This document shows positions 1-9,540 of a stretch of DNA of 64,000 bases, one piece after another (position 1 is the stretch's first letter; each line of letters opens with the position of its first letter). The notes under the pieces are model-generated. The model saw only the letters and a program-made list of their open reading frames with translations, was not told where the DNA came from and ran no database searches. A program made the translations under genes and the position numbers. Source of the DNA: Sneathiella aquimaris (GTDB lineage: Bacteria; Pseudomonadota; Alphaproteobacteria; Sneathiellales; Sneathiellaceae); assembly GCF_026409565.1 (NCBI RefSeq), contig NZ_CP112881.1, positions 1,411,501 through 1,475,500 on the forward strand, in the 5' to 3' direction.

Positions 1-72
1 TTTATTTCTGATTTCCTTGGTCGGCCCCCTGTTTCCAGCGTCGCAAAAGCGTTAAAAAACAAACTGGACTAG
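1..72 (+). CDS. 3' end of an unidentified gene (partial)
   Basis: Frame 1 is open from the window edge to a TAG at 70-72 and encodes about 23 residues ending in KNKLD. It is on the same strand as the next gene, 32 bp away, which suggests a shared transcript. Frame 2 is also open for 54 bases, so the frame choice is not certain. Too little is present to name a family. Confidence 0.3.
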   Translation, partial: FISDFLGRPPVSSVAKALKNKLD

Positions 73-104
73 GCAGAACCGGCAATCCGCGTTATTTAAT
101 AAAG

Positions 105-539
105 ATGACTGTACATTTAATTAAAGTATGCGTTGGGGTTAGCTCGATTGACCAGCTGCGCTCCACTCAGGAAAGACGTTTGATTGCGGGGCCACTGTGT
201 CATGCGACAAAACAACGACCTCAGCGAGAGGCAGAGCTTCTTGATGGCGGGTCTCTTTACTGGATCATAAAAGGCAATATTGCTGTTCGTCAGAAAATCA
301 CTGAATTACAGCGCCTTATTGACCACGAAGGGGAAAAATGCGGACTAATTCTGGACCCTGAACTTGTTGAGACAGAGTTGGTCAAGCGGGGCCCTCATCA
401 GGGATGGCGTTATCTGGAAGATGAAGATGCCCCCAAAGATTTGCGCGATCTGGTTGAAGAAGCAAACGAAGATGAAGACAGTGAAGGGGAGTTATCCCCG
501 GAAATGGCTGCCGAACTCAGAGAACTGGGGTTGCTGTAA
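105..539 (+). CDS. DUF1489 family protein
   Basis: A 144-residue protein that opens MTVHLIKVCVGV and carries the patterns CHATKQRP and GGSLYWIIKG, which I recognise from the DUF1489 family of alphaproteobacteria. The length matches the family. The C-terminal third is very acidic (runs of E and D after residue 110). No signal peptide or membrane segment is seen. The function of the family is unknown. The ATG follows a weak AAAG and lies 32 bp after the partial reading frame at the window edge. The family call is from memory of the conserved N-terminus; the function is left open. Confidence 0.85.
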   Translation: MTVHLIKVCVGVSSIDQLRSTQERRLIAGPLCHATKQRPQREAELLDGGSLYWIIKGNIAVRQKITELQRLIDHEGEKCGLILDPELVETELVKRGPHQGWRYLEDEDAPKDLRDLVEEANEDEDSEGELSPEMAAELRELGLL

Positions 540-563
540 CGCCGGCAGCCTGTGGGTTTCCTG

Positions 564-1358
564 TTAGCTGAGAAGCAGACTGTCGTCTGACAATTCTTCA
601 CCGTGGGTTTTTTCAAACATTTTGATCAGATCCGCTACATCCAAGCCATCGCGCTGGGTTCCTGAGACATCTAAAACAACACGTCCCTTGTGAAGCATGA
701 CGGTTCTGTCGCCATAATCCAGTGCCTGCCGCATGGAGTGGGTTACCATTATGGTTGTCAGGTTGTTTTCCCGCACGATGTCTCGGGTAAGATCCATGAC
801 AAATGCCGCTATGCGGGGATCGAGTGCCGCCGTATGCTCATCAAGCATCAGAACGCTGGAAGGTTGCAAAGACGCCATAAGCAGGCTGACTGCCTGTCTT
901 TGGCCACCTGATAGTAAGCCAATTAAATCCCCCAGGCGGTTTTCAAGCCCTAGCCCCAGACGCTCCAGCTTGGTTCTGAACTCGTCCCGCATGGAACGTG
1001 ACAATGCGCGTCCGATCCCTCGGCTTCGTCCTCTGGAGTAGGCGAGGGACATATTCTCTTCGATGGTCAGGTTTTCGCAGGATCCCGCCAGTGGGTCCTG
1101 AAAGACGCGGGCAACCAGTCCTGTGCGTTTTGGGGCAGGCCAGTTGGTAATATCCGTATCGTCTACAATTATCTTGCCGGTATCCACGCTCAATTCACCA
1201 GCGATGGCATTTTGAAGCGTTGATTTTCCGGACCCGTTTGATCCTATGACACAAACAAACTGACCCCTTGGGACGGACAGATCCAGTCCCGACAGGGCGC
1301 GTGTTTCCATCACAGTTCCTTTGTTGAACGTGATGTGAAGATTTTCACAGCGGATCAT
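564..1358 (-). CDS. ABC transporter ATP-binding protein (TrpXYZ-type importer)
   Basis: This is the 264-residue ATPase of the importer encoded by the next two upstream genes. Walker A (GSNGSGKST) lies near residues 39-47, the signature LSGGQ at 149-153 and Walker B with its catalytic Glu at about 168-174 (VLMLDEHTAALD). The signature-helix context and a gene order of binding protein, permease, ATPase match the PF04392-linked importers sometimes annotated as tryptophan/tyrosine transporters. Its ATG overlaps the permease stop by 4 bp, so translation is probably coupled. The family is clear; the transported solute cannot be read from the sequence. Confidence 0.9.
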   Translation of the reverse strand: MIRCENLHITFNKGTVMETRALSGLDLSVPRGQFVCVIGSNGSGKSTLQNAIAGELSVDTGKIIVDDTDITNWPAPKRTGLVARVFQDPLAGSCENLTIEENMSLAYSRGRSRGIGRALSRSMRDEFRTKLERLGLGLENRLGDLIGLLSGGQRQAVSLLMASLQPSSVLMLDEHTAALDPRIAAFVMDLTRDIVRENNLTTIMVTHSMRQALDYGDRTVMLHKGRVVLDVSGTQRDGLDVADLIKMFEKTHGEELSDDSLLLS

Positions 1359-2263
1359 TTGGCCGCTCCTTTACGAAACAAGCGGCCAAAGCGGCTGCCC
1401 GGCAGGACAAGGGCGCAAGCCACCAGCAACGCCGTGACAAGTTTAAGATCCTGAGCTTCCAGTCCAATGAAATCAGCATTTAAAGCCAGACTGACGGCAA
1501 GCCAATAGGTGATTGACCCCAATATGCAGGCTAGCGTTGCGCGTGTAATTCCTTTGGGGGTAAGCAAAGCCTCCCCGCCAATGACGGACGCCAAGCCAAT
1601 GACAATCACACCTACACCCATTGTTACGTCGGCGGAACCCTGACTTTGCGCAAAAACTGCCCCGGCAAAAGCAACGAGGCCGTTGGCCATAGCCATACCA
1701 AGCAAGATCATTTTGCCGTCAAAAATACCGTTCGCACGGGCCATTTTCGCATTGGCGCCAGTGGCCCGCATGGCAAGACCAATTTCTGATCCCAAAAACC
1801 AATCAAGCGAAAATTTGATCAACGCTGCAATAACAAGAAAAACAATGGGCATGAGCATGTAACTGCTGATACCCAGCATATTTGCCAAGTCAGCAAAGGG
1901 GGTCAGAATTGTCTCTTCGGTGATAAGGGCAATGTTCGGTCGACCCATGATGCGCAGATTTATGGAATAAAGCGCGATCATTGTCAGGATACTGGCAAGT
2001 AAATGAAGAATTTTCAGTTTTACATTCAGCCAGGCAGTAACAAAACCGGCCAGACACCCAGCGGCAATTGCAATCGCGGTCGAAAGATAGGGATTGTACC
2101 CCGCCACAATCAATGCAGCCGAGACGGCAGCGCCCAACGGAAAAGATCCATCGACTGTCAGATCCGGAAAATCGAGGATCCGAAAGGATATGAAAATACC
2201 GAGGGCGACCAAACCATAGATAAATCCAAGTTCAATCGCCCCGAGAAAAGCAATAAGGCTCAA
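1355..2263 (-). CDS. ABC transporter permease (TrpXYZ-type importer)
   Basis: A 302-residue, highly hydrophobic inner-membrane protein with about eight to ten predicted membrane segments, of the branched-chain/LivH-like permease class. The motif RATGANAKMARANG near residues 180-195 is the cytoplasmic coupling loop that docks on the ATPase. The early LDFPDLTVDGSFPLGAAVSA stretch is typical of the permeases paired with PF04392 binding proteins. It sits between the binding-protein gene (23 bp upstream) and the ATPase gene (4 bp overlap), forming one operon. The substrate is unknown. Confidence 0.9.
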   Translation of the reverse strand: MSLIAFLGAIELGFIYGLVALGIFISFRILDFPDLTVDGSFPLGAAVSAALIVAGYNPYLSTAIAIAAGCLAGFVTAWLNVKLKILHLLASILTMIALYSINLRIMGRPNIALITEETILTPFADLANMLGISSYMLMPIVFLVIAALIKFSLDWFLGSEIGLAMRATGANAKMARANGIFDGKMILLGMAMANGLVAFAGAVFAQSQGSADVTMGVGVIVIGLASVIGGEALLTPKGITRATLACILGSITYWLAVSLALNADFIGLEAQDLKLVTALLVACALVLPGSRFGRLFRKGAAK

Positions 2264-2286
2264 TTTATGACCCTAACGAGTGAATG

Positions 2287-3270
2287 TTACTTTACAACTT
2301 CTTTGGCTGACGCAACGATGTCTGCCGGTAGGGTTAGCCCCATTTTCTCTGCTGCCGTCGGATTGACAAACAGTTCCAGAATAGTGGGGAGTTCCACGGA
2401 TAGATCTCCGGGATTAGCGCCTTCAAAAATCTTGGCGACAAGCTGTCCTGTTTGGCGGCCAACATCATAATAATTAAAGCCAAGAGCAGCAACAGCGCCG
2501 CGCTTCACACTGGCAGTATCGCCGGCAAAGACAGGAATCTGTGCATCAATACCAACTTTAACAACCGCCTCGAAAGCGGACACGATAGTGTTGTCCGTAG
2601 GAACATAAATGGCATCGGCCTTGCCCACGAGGCTGCGCGCAGAAGAAAGAACAGCGCCACTGTTATTGGCACCGGCTTTTACAATTTTCAGGCCAAGCGC
2701 GGGGGCTTCTGCCTCCAGTGCTTCAATCAATGTCAGCGAGTTGGCCTCGCCCGGGTTATGAAGCACGCCAACAGTTTTTGCGTTCGGCATGATCTGTTTA
2801 ATCAGTTCCAGATGCTTCCTGATCGGTGACATATCCGATGTCCCGGTGATGTTTCCGCCGGGTTTTTCAAGGTTGCTTACCAATTTTGCGCCGACAGGAT
2901 CAGTAACCGCAGTAAAGACAACAGCCTGACTTTTTGGTGCTTTGGCTGCAATAGCCTGGGCAGATGGTGTTGAAATCCCAACAATAACGTCTGGTTCAGC
3001 CCCGACAAATTTACTTGCAATCTGAACGGTGGTTGGAATGTCCCCTTGTGCGGTTTGGTGTTGAACCGTCAGGTTTTTCCCTTTTTCGTATCCCAGCTTT
3101 GCCAACTCATCGACCAGTCCTTTGTGGACGGCGTCCAGGGCAGGGTGCTCGACGATCGCTGTAACGGCCAGCGTTTTATCTGCTGCGAATGCTGCAGGCA
3201 TGCCTGTAAAGGACGTTGCAATCAGCGCACCAAGTACAATTGATTTTAAAAACTTGCGTTTGTTATTCAT
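2287..3270 (-). CDS. ABC transporter substrate-binding protein (PF04392 type)
   Basis: This is the periplasmic binding protein of the importer, first gene of a three-gene operon. The chosen ATG at 3270 gives 327 residues and is preceded by a good ribosome site (GAGGAAACCTG); the open frame extends 19 codons further upstream without support. The start is followed by MNNKRKFLKSIVLGALIA and a signal peptide ending near AFA-ADK. The VVFTAVTDPVGAKLVSNLEKPGGNITG region and the YVPTDNTI region are typical of the ABC_sub_bind family. Relatives are annotated as tryptophan or tyrosine binders, but specificity is an inference. Confidence 0.88.
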   Translation of the reverse strand: MNNKRKFLKSIVLGALIATSFTGMPAAFAADKTLAVTAIVEHPALDAVHKGLVDELAKLGYEKGKNLTVQHQTAQGDIPTTVQIASKFVGAEPDVIVGISTPSAQAIAAKAPKSQAVVFTAVTDPVGAKLVSNLEKPGGNITGTSDMSPIRKHLELIKQIMPNAKTVGVLHNPGEANSLTLIEALEAEAPALGLKIVKAGANNSGAVLSSARSLVGKADAIYVPTDNTIVSAFEAVVKVGIDAQIPVFAGDTASVKRGAVAALGFNYYDVGRQTGQLVAKIFEGANPGDLSVELPTILELFVNPTAAEKMGLTLPADIVASAKEVVK

Positions 3271-3389
3271 CAGGTTTCCTCGAATTTTTTTATGGCCAAT
3301 ATTGTAGCGGATACTGCGCAAGAACAAAGGAGAATATGCAGAAGTTTTTGTCTTCTGCTCTGGTTTGTTAAGTAGCTAATTTACAAAGG

Positions 3390-5459
3390 CTAATTGGGTT
3401 TTATCCAAACGGCGGTATCGTGAAAGGCTGCCCCTCCGTTCGGTTTGGCGGCATCTGACCCAACTAATATATTAATTCCAACTTTTTCGATGAAGAATTT
3501 CCCAGGCCAAATTCCTTCAACAATTACGGTTCCAGGCTGCATGCCATCAAAAATTTCGACGTGGATGAGCACCGAGCCACGCTTGTTTCCAATCCGCACG
3601 ATATCCTCTTTTGACACCTTCAATCGAGATGCATCCTCGGGATGGATCATTACGGTCGGCTTCTTTTCTTTCTTCAATGAAGAGGGCGTTGCCGTAAAGG
3701 ATGTATTGAGGAAGTTACGAGAGGGCGCAGTGACAAGTCGGAACGGTGTCTCGTCTGTAGCTTTTTCAATAACGTCCCAGTGATCTGGAAAGGACGGCAT
3801 TCCGGAAAAATCGGCTCCAATGCGCGACCAGTCTGCGGCGAAATGAAATTTTTTGTCTTTGTGACCAAAGCCTTTCAGATAGTGGGACTGTTCAAAAGAG
3901 GGTTGTGTGTTCTTCCATTTATCCTGACGGAGAGTTTCAACATCCGGCCACCCCGAGGCCTTGAGGGTTTCGTCGATAATTTCAAGAGGGGTCATTTCAA
4001 AGCCCCGGTGTTTTGCACCCAGCCGTTCGGCAAGGGCGCAGATAACATCATGATTGGAGCGGGCTTCCCCAAGAGGTTCGATAACTTTGGGGCCAAGCAT
4101 AATATGGTTCTGGGCGCCGCCTTGATAAATATCATCATGTTCAACGAAGGTTGTCGCAGGCAGGATAATATCCGCCATCTTGGCAGTTTCGGTCATGAAT
4201 TGTTCATGAACGGCAACGAACAGGTCCTCGCGGGCGAAGCCTTTATGTACTTTTGCAAGATCGGGCGCGACATCCATCGGGTTGGTACTTTGGATCAACA
4301 GCGCCGTCACAGGAGGGCCATCATCGCCCAAATCCTGCTTATTGCCAGTTAGCACTTCCCCAATCCGGGACTGGTCGAGCATTCTGACTTTGGGATTTAC
4401 GACATCCAATCCTTCAATCAGCTTTTTATTCCAATGGTAGATTGCTGAATTGGTGTGTAATGCACCGCCGCCTTCATATTGCCAGGCACCGGTAACCGCC
4501 GGGATACAGCTTGCCGCATGCATGTTCACTGCGCCATTTCGGCTGCGCGAAAAGCCATAGCCTAAACGGAAAAAGGATTTTGGTGTGGTACCAACAAGAC
4601 GGGCAAATTCCCGGATCTGTTCGGCAGGAACTCCTGAGATTTCCTCGGCCCATTCGGGTGTACGTGTTTCCAGATGCGCTTCAAATTCAGCATGGTTTGC
4701 CGTAAATTTATCCAGATAGGCGCGATCCGCCAGATTTTCCTTGAACAAAACATGCATAACCGCACAGGCAAAAGCACCGTCTGTTCCAGGTTTGACCATA
4801 ACGTGCATGTCGGCAGATAGCGCAGTTGCGTTCCGATAGGGATCAATGACGACAATCTTGGCGCCCCGCTCTTTCCGGGCGCGGGTTGCGTGGGTCATGA
4901 CATTAATCTGCGTATGCACTGCATTAGTGCCCCAGATGACAACAACGTCTGATTTTGCAATTTCAGTCGGGTCTGCTCCCCGATAGGCACCGGCACCTGC
5001 CATCCAGCCAGCGAAGGCTAGATTTACACAGATTGTTGAAAATTGGCCTGAGTAATTTTTTGCATGTCTGAGGCGATTGATACCATCCCGCATGACCAGT
5101 CCCATCGTTCCTGCATAGTAGTAGGGCCATATGGTTTCTGAACCGAACGCTTCTTCGCGTTTGTTGAATTCCTGAACAATGGTGTCGAGTGCTTCATCCC
5201 AGCTGATTTGTTCCCACTCTCCTGACCCTTTTGGGCCCGTTCTTTTCAAAGGGTGCAAAATTCGATCTGGATGATGGGTTCTTTCGGCGTAGCGTGCGAC
5301 TTTCGCGCAAATGACCCCGGCGGTATAGCTGTTGTCAGAGGCGCCCCGGACGCGGCCAATTTCCTGTGGGCCCAGCCGCTCGATTTCAAGGGCGCAGGTG
5401 GATGGACAATCATGGGGACAGGCTGAGGCTCTGACTTCTATAGAATTTGCAGTTTTCAT
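3390..5459 (-). CDS. molybdopterin-dependent oxidoreductase, single subunit
   Basis: A 689-residue protein of the DMSO reductase superfamily. It starts with a Cys motif for a 4Fe-4S cluster (C14, C18, C22, C51), followed by the HHPDRILHPLKRTG and WEQISWDEALD blocks shared by these enzymes. The C-terminal part is the molybdopterin-dinucleotide-binding domain (VMIHPEDASRLKVSKEDIVRIGNKRG). No twin-arginine signal is visible, so it is probably cytoplasmic. It has no partner iron-sulfur or membrane subunit next to it. It resembles the broad family of alphaproteobacterial oxidoreductases opening with CPHDCPSTC; the substrate is unknown. Confidence 0.88.
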   Translation of the reverse strand: MKTANSIEVRASACPHDCPSTCALEIERLGPQEIGRVRGASDNSYTAGVICAKVARYAERTHHPDRILHPLKRTGPKGSGEWEQISWDEALDTIVQEFNKREEAFGSETIWPYYYAGTMGLVMRDGINRLRHAKNYSGQFSTICVNLAFAGWMAGAGAYRGADPTEIAKSDVVVIWGTNAVHTQINVMTHATRARKERGAKIVVIDPYRNATALSADMHVMVKPGTDGAFACAVMHVLFKENLADRAYLDKFTANHAEFEAHLETRTPEWAEEISGVPAEQIREFARLVGTTPKSFFRLGYGFSRSRNGAVNMHAASCIPAVTGAWQYEGGGALHTNSAIYHWNKKLIEGLDVVNPKVRMLDQSRIGEVLTGNKQDLGDDGPPVTALLIQSTNPMDVAPDLAKVHKGFAREDLFVAVHEQFMTETAKMADIILPATTFVEHDDIYQGGAQNHIMLGPKVIEPLGEARSNHDVICALAERLGAKHRGFEMTPLEIIDETLKASGWPDVETLRQDKWKNTQPSFEQSHYLKGFGHKDKKFHFAADWSRIGADFSGMPSFPDHWDVIEKATDETPFRLVTAPSRNFLNTSFTATPSSLKKEKKPTVMIHPEDASRLKVSKEDIVRIGNKRGSVLIHVEIFDGMQPGTVIVEGIWPGKFFIEKVGINILVGSDAAKPNGGAAFHDTAVWIKPN

Positions 5460-5668
5460 AGGGGTACCATTACATTTTTGCAGAAAAATCGTTTGCGCCG
5501 CATCGTTGTTTTATTTTGCAGACTAATGGCTTCGGAGTGGGGCCGCAATATCAGATTAAATTTGCGAAGCTGTTTTGTTGCAATTTCGTGCAAAGAGTCT
5601 GGCGTTAGCGGCTACTAAAAGATATATGCTTGTTTTGATTCTGATTACACGGGTGTACATCTGTCGAT

Positions 5669-6394
5669 ATGTTTAGGCGGTTCCTTAAAAGTGATGCGAT
5701 TAAAGGCCTGGCAGGTTTACTTGCTGCGCTTTACATCTGGTTGGTTTATCGAACGAGCCGCTGGACTGTTATGAACGCAGGGCAAGCCCACCGATATTTG
5801 GCAAACGAAGACCCGTTCATACTGGCCTTTTGGCATGGTCGGCTTTTGATGATGCCGACGGTGGTTCTGAAAAAGTCTAAAGTTCATGTGCTTATTTCTC
5901 ATCATGCAGACGGTGAAATTATTTCTCGGGCCATAGGACATTGGGGGCAGAAAAGTATCCGTGGTTCGACTTCCAAGGGAGCGCTTCCCGCGATAAAGGA
6001 TATGCTGCGCGTCCTGAAAGATCGAGAAATTGCGGTTATTACTCCTGATGGACCTCGCGGCCCTCGCATGCGGGTTCAGGACGGCGTAATCAGAATGGCG
6101 GCTATGTCCGGAGTGCCTGTAATTCCGGTTTCTTTTTCGTCAACTCGCGGAAAATGCCTGTCGAGCTGGGACCGGTTTTTTGTTGCAAAGCCTTTTGGCA
6201 AAGGAGTTGTTTTGTGGGGAGACCCAATTCACGTGCCGCGCAAAAATGAAGATGGCGCTTATGACAACGCAAAAAAAGAAATCGAAAATCAATTAACTGA
6301 ATTAACACAACAAGCGGATACTCTGTGCGGACAGGTTCCGGTTGAACCAGACGATTGCAGTCCATCTCAAGAATTCAAGAACAAGGTAACGTGA
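5669..6394 (+). CDS. DUF374 lysophospholipid acyltransferase-like protein
   Basis: A 241-residue protein that opens with a hydrophobic anchor (about residues 10-27) and carries FWHGRLLMMP, SHHADGEIISRA and TPDGPRGPR, the hallmarks of DUF374. This family belongs to the glycerolipid acyltransferase fold. Its place as first gene of a waaA-lpxK-lpxL-like operon points to lipid A or Kdo-lipid assembly, as in other alphaproteobacteria. The stop overlaps the GTG of waaA by 4 bp. No clear ribosome site precedes the ATG. The acyl acceptor is not known. Confidence 0.88.
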   Translation: MFRRFLKSDAIKGLAGLLAALYIWLVYRTSRWTVMNAGQAHRYLANEDPFILAFWHGRLLMMPTVVLKKSKVHVLISHHADGEIISRAIGHWGQKSIRGSTSKGALPAIKDMLRVLKDREIAVITPDGPRGPRMRVQDGVIRMAAMSGVPVIPVSFSSTRGKCLSSWDRFFVAKPFGKGVVLWGDPIHVPRKNEDGAYDNAKKEIENQLTELTQQADTLCGQVPVEPDDCSPSQEFKNKVT

Positions 6395-7671
6395 CCACAA
6401 TGAATTTGTTTATGTATAATAGCTTGTTGTGGCTTACCTCTCCCTTTGTAAAGGCGCATCTTAAAAAACGAATGGCTGACGGTAAGGAAGACGCAAATCG
6501 CTTTTATGAACGGTTTGGGGAACCTTCTCGTGTGCGTCCCGGTGGTCAGATTGTCTGGATCCATGCAGCCTCGGTTGGTGAGGCGATGTCAGCGCTGCCA
6601 CTCATTCAGGCCTTGCTTCTTATCAAACCGGACCGTGTTGTTCTTTTGACAACCGGCACCGTAACGTCAGCCCGTTTAATGGAAGATCGTCTGCCAACGG
6701 GCGCTTTTCATCAATATATTCCCATTGATACGAAGGAAGCGGTTTGTCGTTTTCTGGACTATTGGCAGCCACAGATCGCGATCTTGATGGAATCGGAAAT
6801 ATGGCCTAACCTGATAAATCAGACTGCTGCGCGGCAGATTCCAATGTTGATGCTGAACGCGCGCATTACAACCTCTTCGTTTAATCTTTGGCGAAAAACG
6901 GGTGGACTGGCGAAGAAACTTATAAAAAAGTTCAAATACATTCATGCTCAGTCCGAAGTGGCAGGAGAGCGTTTGAAATATCTGGGCGCTGAAAAGGTTG
7001 AAGTTCTTGGGAACCTGAAATTCTGCTCACCTCCTTTACCGTTTGTAAAAGAGCCATTTTCGATTTTAAGACAGGCCCTTGATAACAGGAAGGTTTGGCT
7101 GGCTGCCAGCACCCACAAAGGCGAGGAAGCCATTGTTGCTGCGGCACATCTTGAATTGAGAAGCAAGATTAAGAGATTGGTGACCATTATCGTACCCCGT
7201 CATCCGGAGCGCGGTGATGAGATCATGGCAAAGTTGCAAGAGGCGGGTTTTAATGTTGCCCGTCGTTCTTTGGGTCAGGGGATTGCTGAAGATACAGAGA
7301 TCTATCTTGCTGATACAATCGGTGAGTTGGGTCTGTTCTATCGTCTGTGCGATGTGGTCTTTATTGGTGGGTCGCTTGTGCCGAAAGGCGGCCAAAATCT
7401 TTTGGAGGCAGCCCGACTGCATTGCGCTATCATGCATGGTCCGGACATGAGCAATTTTGAAGAAATTGCAGAAGACATGAAAAACAGTAATGCTGTTGTG
7501 ATGGTCAAGGATGGAAGTGAGCTTATTCATGCAACACATAGATTATTGTCTGAAACACGAATTCGCGGTGAGCTGGCGAGCAACGCAACTCAAGTCGTTA
7601 AATCGGGCGAGTCTTTGCTGGCCCACCTCGTGTCGGTTATCGAACGGGAATTGGTAGAGGCAAATAAGTGA
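6391..7671 (+). CDS. waaA: 3-deoxy-D-manno-octulosonic acid transferase
   Basis: Transfers Kdo from CMP-Kdo to lipid IVA at the inner membrane. The motif HAASVGEAMSALPLI holds the expected catalytic Glu (E64 counted from the chosen start). IMESEIWPN and the later GGSLVPKGGQNLLEAA are the acceptor- and donor-side family signatures. I chose the GTG at 6391 (426 residues), which overlaps the upstream stop as GTGA with AAGG four bases before; the ATG at 6400 is the alternative, and the open frame reaching back to 6355 is unlikely. The gene ends in a GTGA overlap with lpxK, so the operon is tightly coupled. Confidence 0.93.
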   Translation: MTTMNLFMYNSLLWLTSPFVKAHLKKRMADGKEDANRFYERFGEPSRVRPGGQIVWIHAASVGEAMSALPLIQALLLIKPDRVVLLTTGTVTSARLMEDRLPTGAFHQYIPIDTKEAVCRFLDYWQPQIAILMESEIWPNLINQTAARQIPMLMLNARITTSSFNLWRKTGGLAKKLIKKFKYIHAQSEVAGERLKYLGAEKVEVLGNLKFCSPPLPFVKEPFSILRQALDNRKVWLAASTHKGEEAIVAAAHLELRSKIKRLVTIIVPRHPERGDEIMAKLQEAGFNVARRSLGQGIAEDTEIYLADTIGELGLFYRLCDVVFIGGSLVPKGGQNLLEAARLHCAIMHGPDMSNFEEIAEDMKNSNAVVMVKDGSELIHATHRLLSETRIRGELASNATQVVKSGESLLAHLVSVIERELVEANK

Positions 7672-8654
7672 GAGCACCAGAATACTGGATAAAAGGGTCG
7701 CAGTCGGTTTTACCAACGATACTGACGCCTTTCAGTATGCTTTACGCCCTGATCGATGGCATCAATCGAAAAATGACCAACACCCGATCTGTTGACATCC
7801 CCGTCGTCTGTATCGGAAATATTGTTGCTGGGGGGGCCGGAAAAACGCCAGTTGCGATCGAAATTGCACGCTTTCTAATCCATTCAGGTTGGTCTGTTCA
7901 TTTTCTTTCTCGCGGGTATGGCGGAAAAGAAAAAGGCCCTTTGTGCGTTTCACTGGATGTGCATCGCGCAGAAGATGTTGGGGATGAGCCGCTCATTTTG
8001 GCATCCGTTGCACCAACATGGATAGCGTCCGATCGATATGCCGGGGCTACAAAAGCAGTTGAAGCTGGTGCTGATATAATTCTGATGGATGATGGCTTTC
8101 AAAATCGATCGTTGAAGAAGGATCTGTCACTTTTGGTTATTGATGCCGGATATGGGATCGGAAACGGTCGGTTGTTACCGGCAGGGCCCTTACGCGAAAC
8201 AGTGGCCAGCGCCTTGCAGCGAACTGACGGTGTTATTGTGGTTGGCGAGAAGACCGACTTTTCGTTTTTAAAAGGAGTATCTGTACCGGTCTTTTCTGCC
8301 CGTATCGTCCCGCATGCTCTGCAAAAAGAACTGGTCGGTGAAAAGGTTGTGGCATTTGCCGGTATCGGTCGACCCCAAAAGTTCTTTGATAGTCTGATAG
8401 ATGCTGGTGCTGAAGTGATTGAAGCACTCGAATTTCCGGACCACTACTCATTCAAGCGTGATGACATTATGAAACTTGTGGAAAAAGCAGCGCTTCACAA
8501 TGCAGCTCTAGTGACAACACGGAAAGATTATGTTCGTTTGTCCGATGAAGCCCGCATGATGACAACCGTATTTGATATTGATTTGATGTTCGAACAGCCA
8601 GACCGTTTACAGCAGCTTCTCAAAGGTATTACGGGGAGCCGCGAGCATGCCTGA
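7668..8654 (+). CDS. lpxK: tetraacyldisaccharide 4'-kinase
   Basis: Phosphorylates the 4' position of the lipid A disaccharide. The 328-residue protein has the expected membrane-associated N-terminus and a P-loop AGGAGKTP at about residues 54-61, followed by LSRGYGG and the DDGFQNRSL block, all LpxK signatures. The TTRKDYVRL motif near the C-terminus is also conserved. The GTG start overlaps the waaA stop (GTGA), and its 3' end overlaps the next acyltransferase gene by 8 bp. Length is normal for the family. Confidence 0.95.
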   Translation: MRAPEYWIKGSQSVLPTILTPFSMLYALIDGINRKMTNTRSVDIPVVCIGNIVAGGAGKTPVAIEIARFLIHSGWSVHFLSRGYGGKEKGPLCVSLDVHRAEDVGDEPLILASVAPTWIASDRYAGATKAVEAGADIILMDDGFQNRSLKKDLSLLVIDAGYGIGNGRLLPAGPLRETVASALQRTDGVIVVGEKTDFSFLKGVSVPVFSARIVPHALQKELVGEKVVAFAGIGRPQKFFDSLIDAGAEVIEALEFPDHYSFKRDDIMKLVEKAALHNAALVTTRKDYVRLSDEARMMTTVFDIDLMFEQPDRLQQLLKGITGSREHA

Positions 8655-9534
8655 AAAAACAGGTTCGCGGATTTCGCTGCGCTATCGCATAGAGTGGTTG
8701 GCAGTCGTATTCTTTTTTTGGTTTTTCAAACTGCTTGGGCAAAAACGCGCTTCTTCATTTGGTAGCTGGATTGCCAGAAAAATCGGTCCGTATCTAAAAG
8801 CCGATAAAACGGCACGCAAAAATTTGTCGAAAGCGTTTCCAGACTGGTCGCCGGAAAAGCGGGAAGAGGTTCTGGATAGGATGTGGAGCAATCTAGGCCG
8901 CAATGCTGCAGAATTGCCGTTTATAAAGGATATGGATTTTCAGGATCCGGATGTTGAACTGGTTGGCGGAGATTACCTTGATGCGTATGTAAAAGCACCG
9001 CAAGCCGCATTTTTTCTGACCGGGCATTATGGTCCTTGGGAATTGACGATTGCGGCAGGAAAATACTGCAAAGTTCCGTTGAGTATTATTTATCGGGCGG
9101 CCAACAATCCGTTGGTGGATGCGTATTTCCAGCAAGAACGGTTTAGCCGCGACTACAGCTTTATTCCAAAGGGAACGGCTGGTGCCCGTGGGATTTTGAA
9201 AGCAATTAAGAAAGGCGAAGCCATCGCCCTGTTAAATGATCAAAAGCAGAATACCGGGCTTCCTATTCCGTTCTTTGGTCGCGATGCCATGACAGCGCCG
9301 CCTATTGCGGAACTCGCCTGTAAATTTGACCTGCCGATTTATCCCATACGGGCTGAACGCCTGGACGGTGGGAAAAAGAGGGTAACCGTGTCGGCACCCA
9401 TTTTCCCACCATCGTCTGGAAATCGGGAAAAAGACGTGGTTGCATTGCTCACAACCATCAACGAATTATATGAACAATGGATAACTGAAAAACCTGATCA
9501 TTGGTTTTGGGTCCATAATCGTTGGCCAGAATGA
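8647..9534 (+). CDS. LpxL/HtrB-type lipid A acyltransferase
   Basis: A 295-residue membrane-anchored acyltransferase (hydrophobic segment around residues 17-30) that adds a secondary acyl chain to Kdo-lipid A. The catalytic HxxxxE motif is seen in TGHYGPWE, and LLNDQKQNTGLPIPFFGRDA is the second family block. It is the last gene of the lipid A operon and its start overlaps lpxK by 8 bp. LpxL, LpxM and LpxP cannot be told apart by eye. The stop lies 6 bp from the convergent leucine dehydrogenase stop, with no clear terminator between. Confidence 0.92.
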   Translation: MPEKTGSRISLRYRIEWLAVVFFFWFFKLLGQKRASSFGSWIARKIGPYLKADKTARKNLSKAFPDWSPEKREEVLDRMWSNLGRNAAELPFIKDMDFQDPDVELVGGDYLDAYVKAPQAAFFLTGHYGPWELTIAAGKYCKVPLSIIYRAANNPLVDAYFQQERFSRDYSFIPKGTAGARGILKAIKKGEAIALLNDQKQNTGLPIPFFGRDAMTAPPIAELACKFDLPIYPIRAERLDGGKKRVTVSAPIFPPSSGNREKDVVALLTTINELYEQWITEKPDHWFWVHNRWPE

Positions 9535-9540
9535 TATATT

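Noticed and set aside
5645-5657. TACAC-GG-GTGTA short palindrome before the DUF374 gene
   Set aside because: Only 5-bp arms and close to chance level in this much sequence; no clear promoter context.
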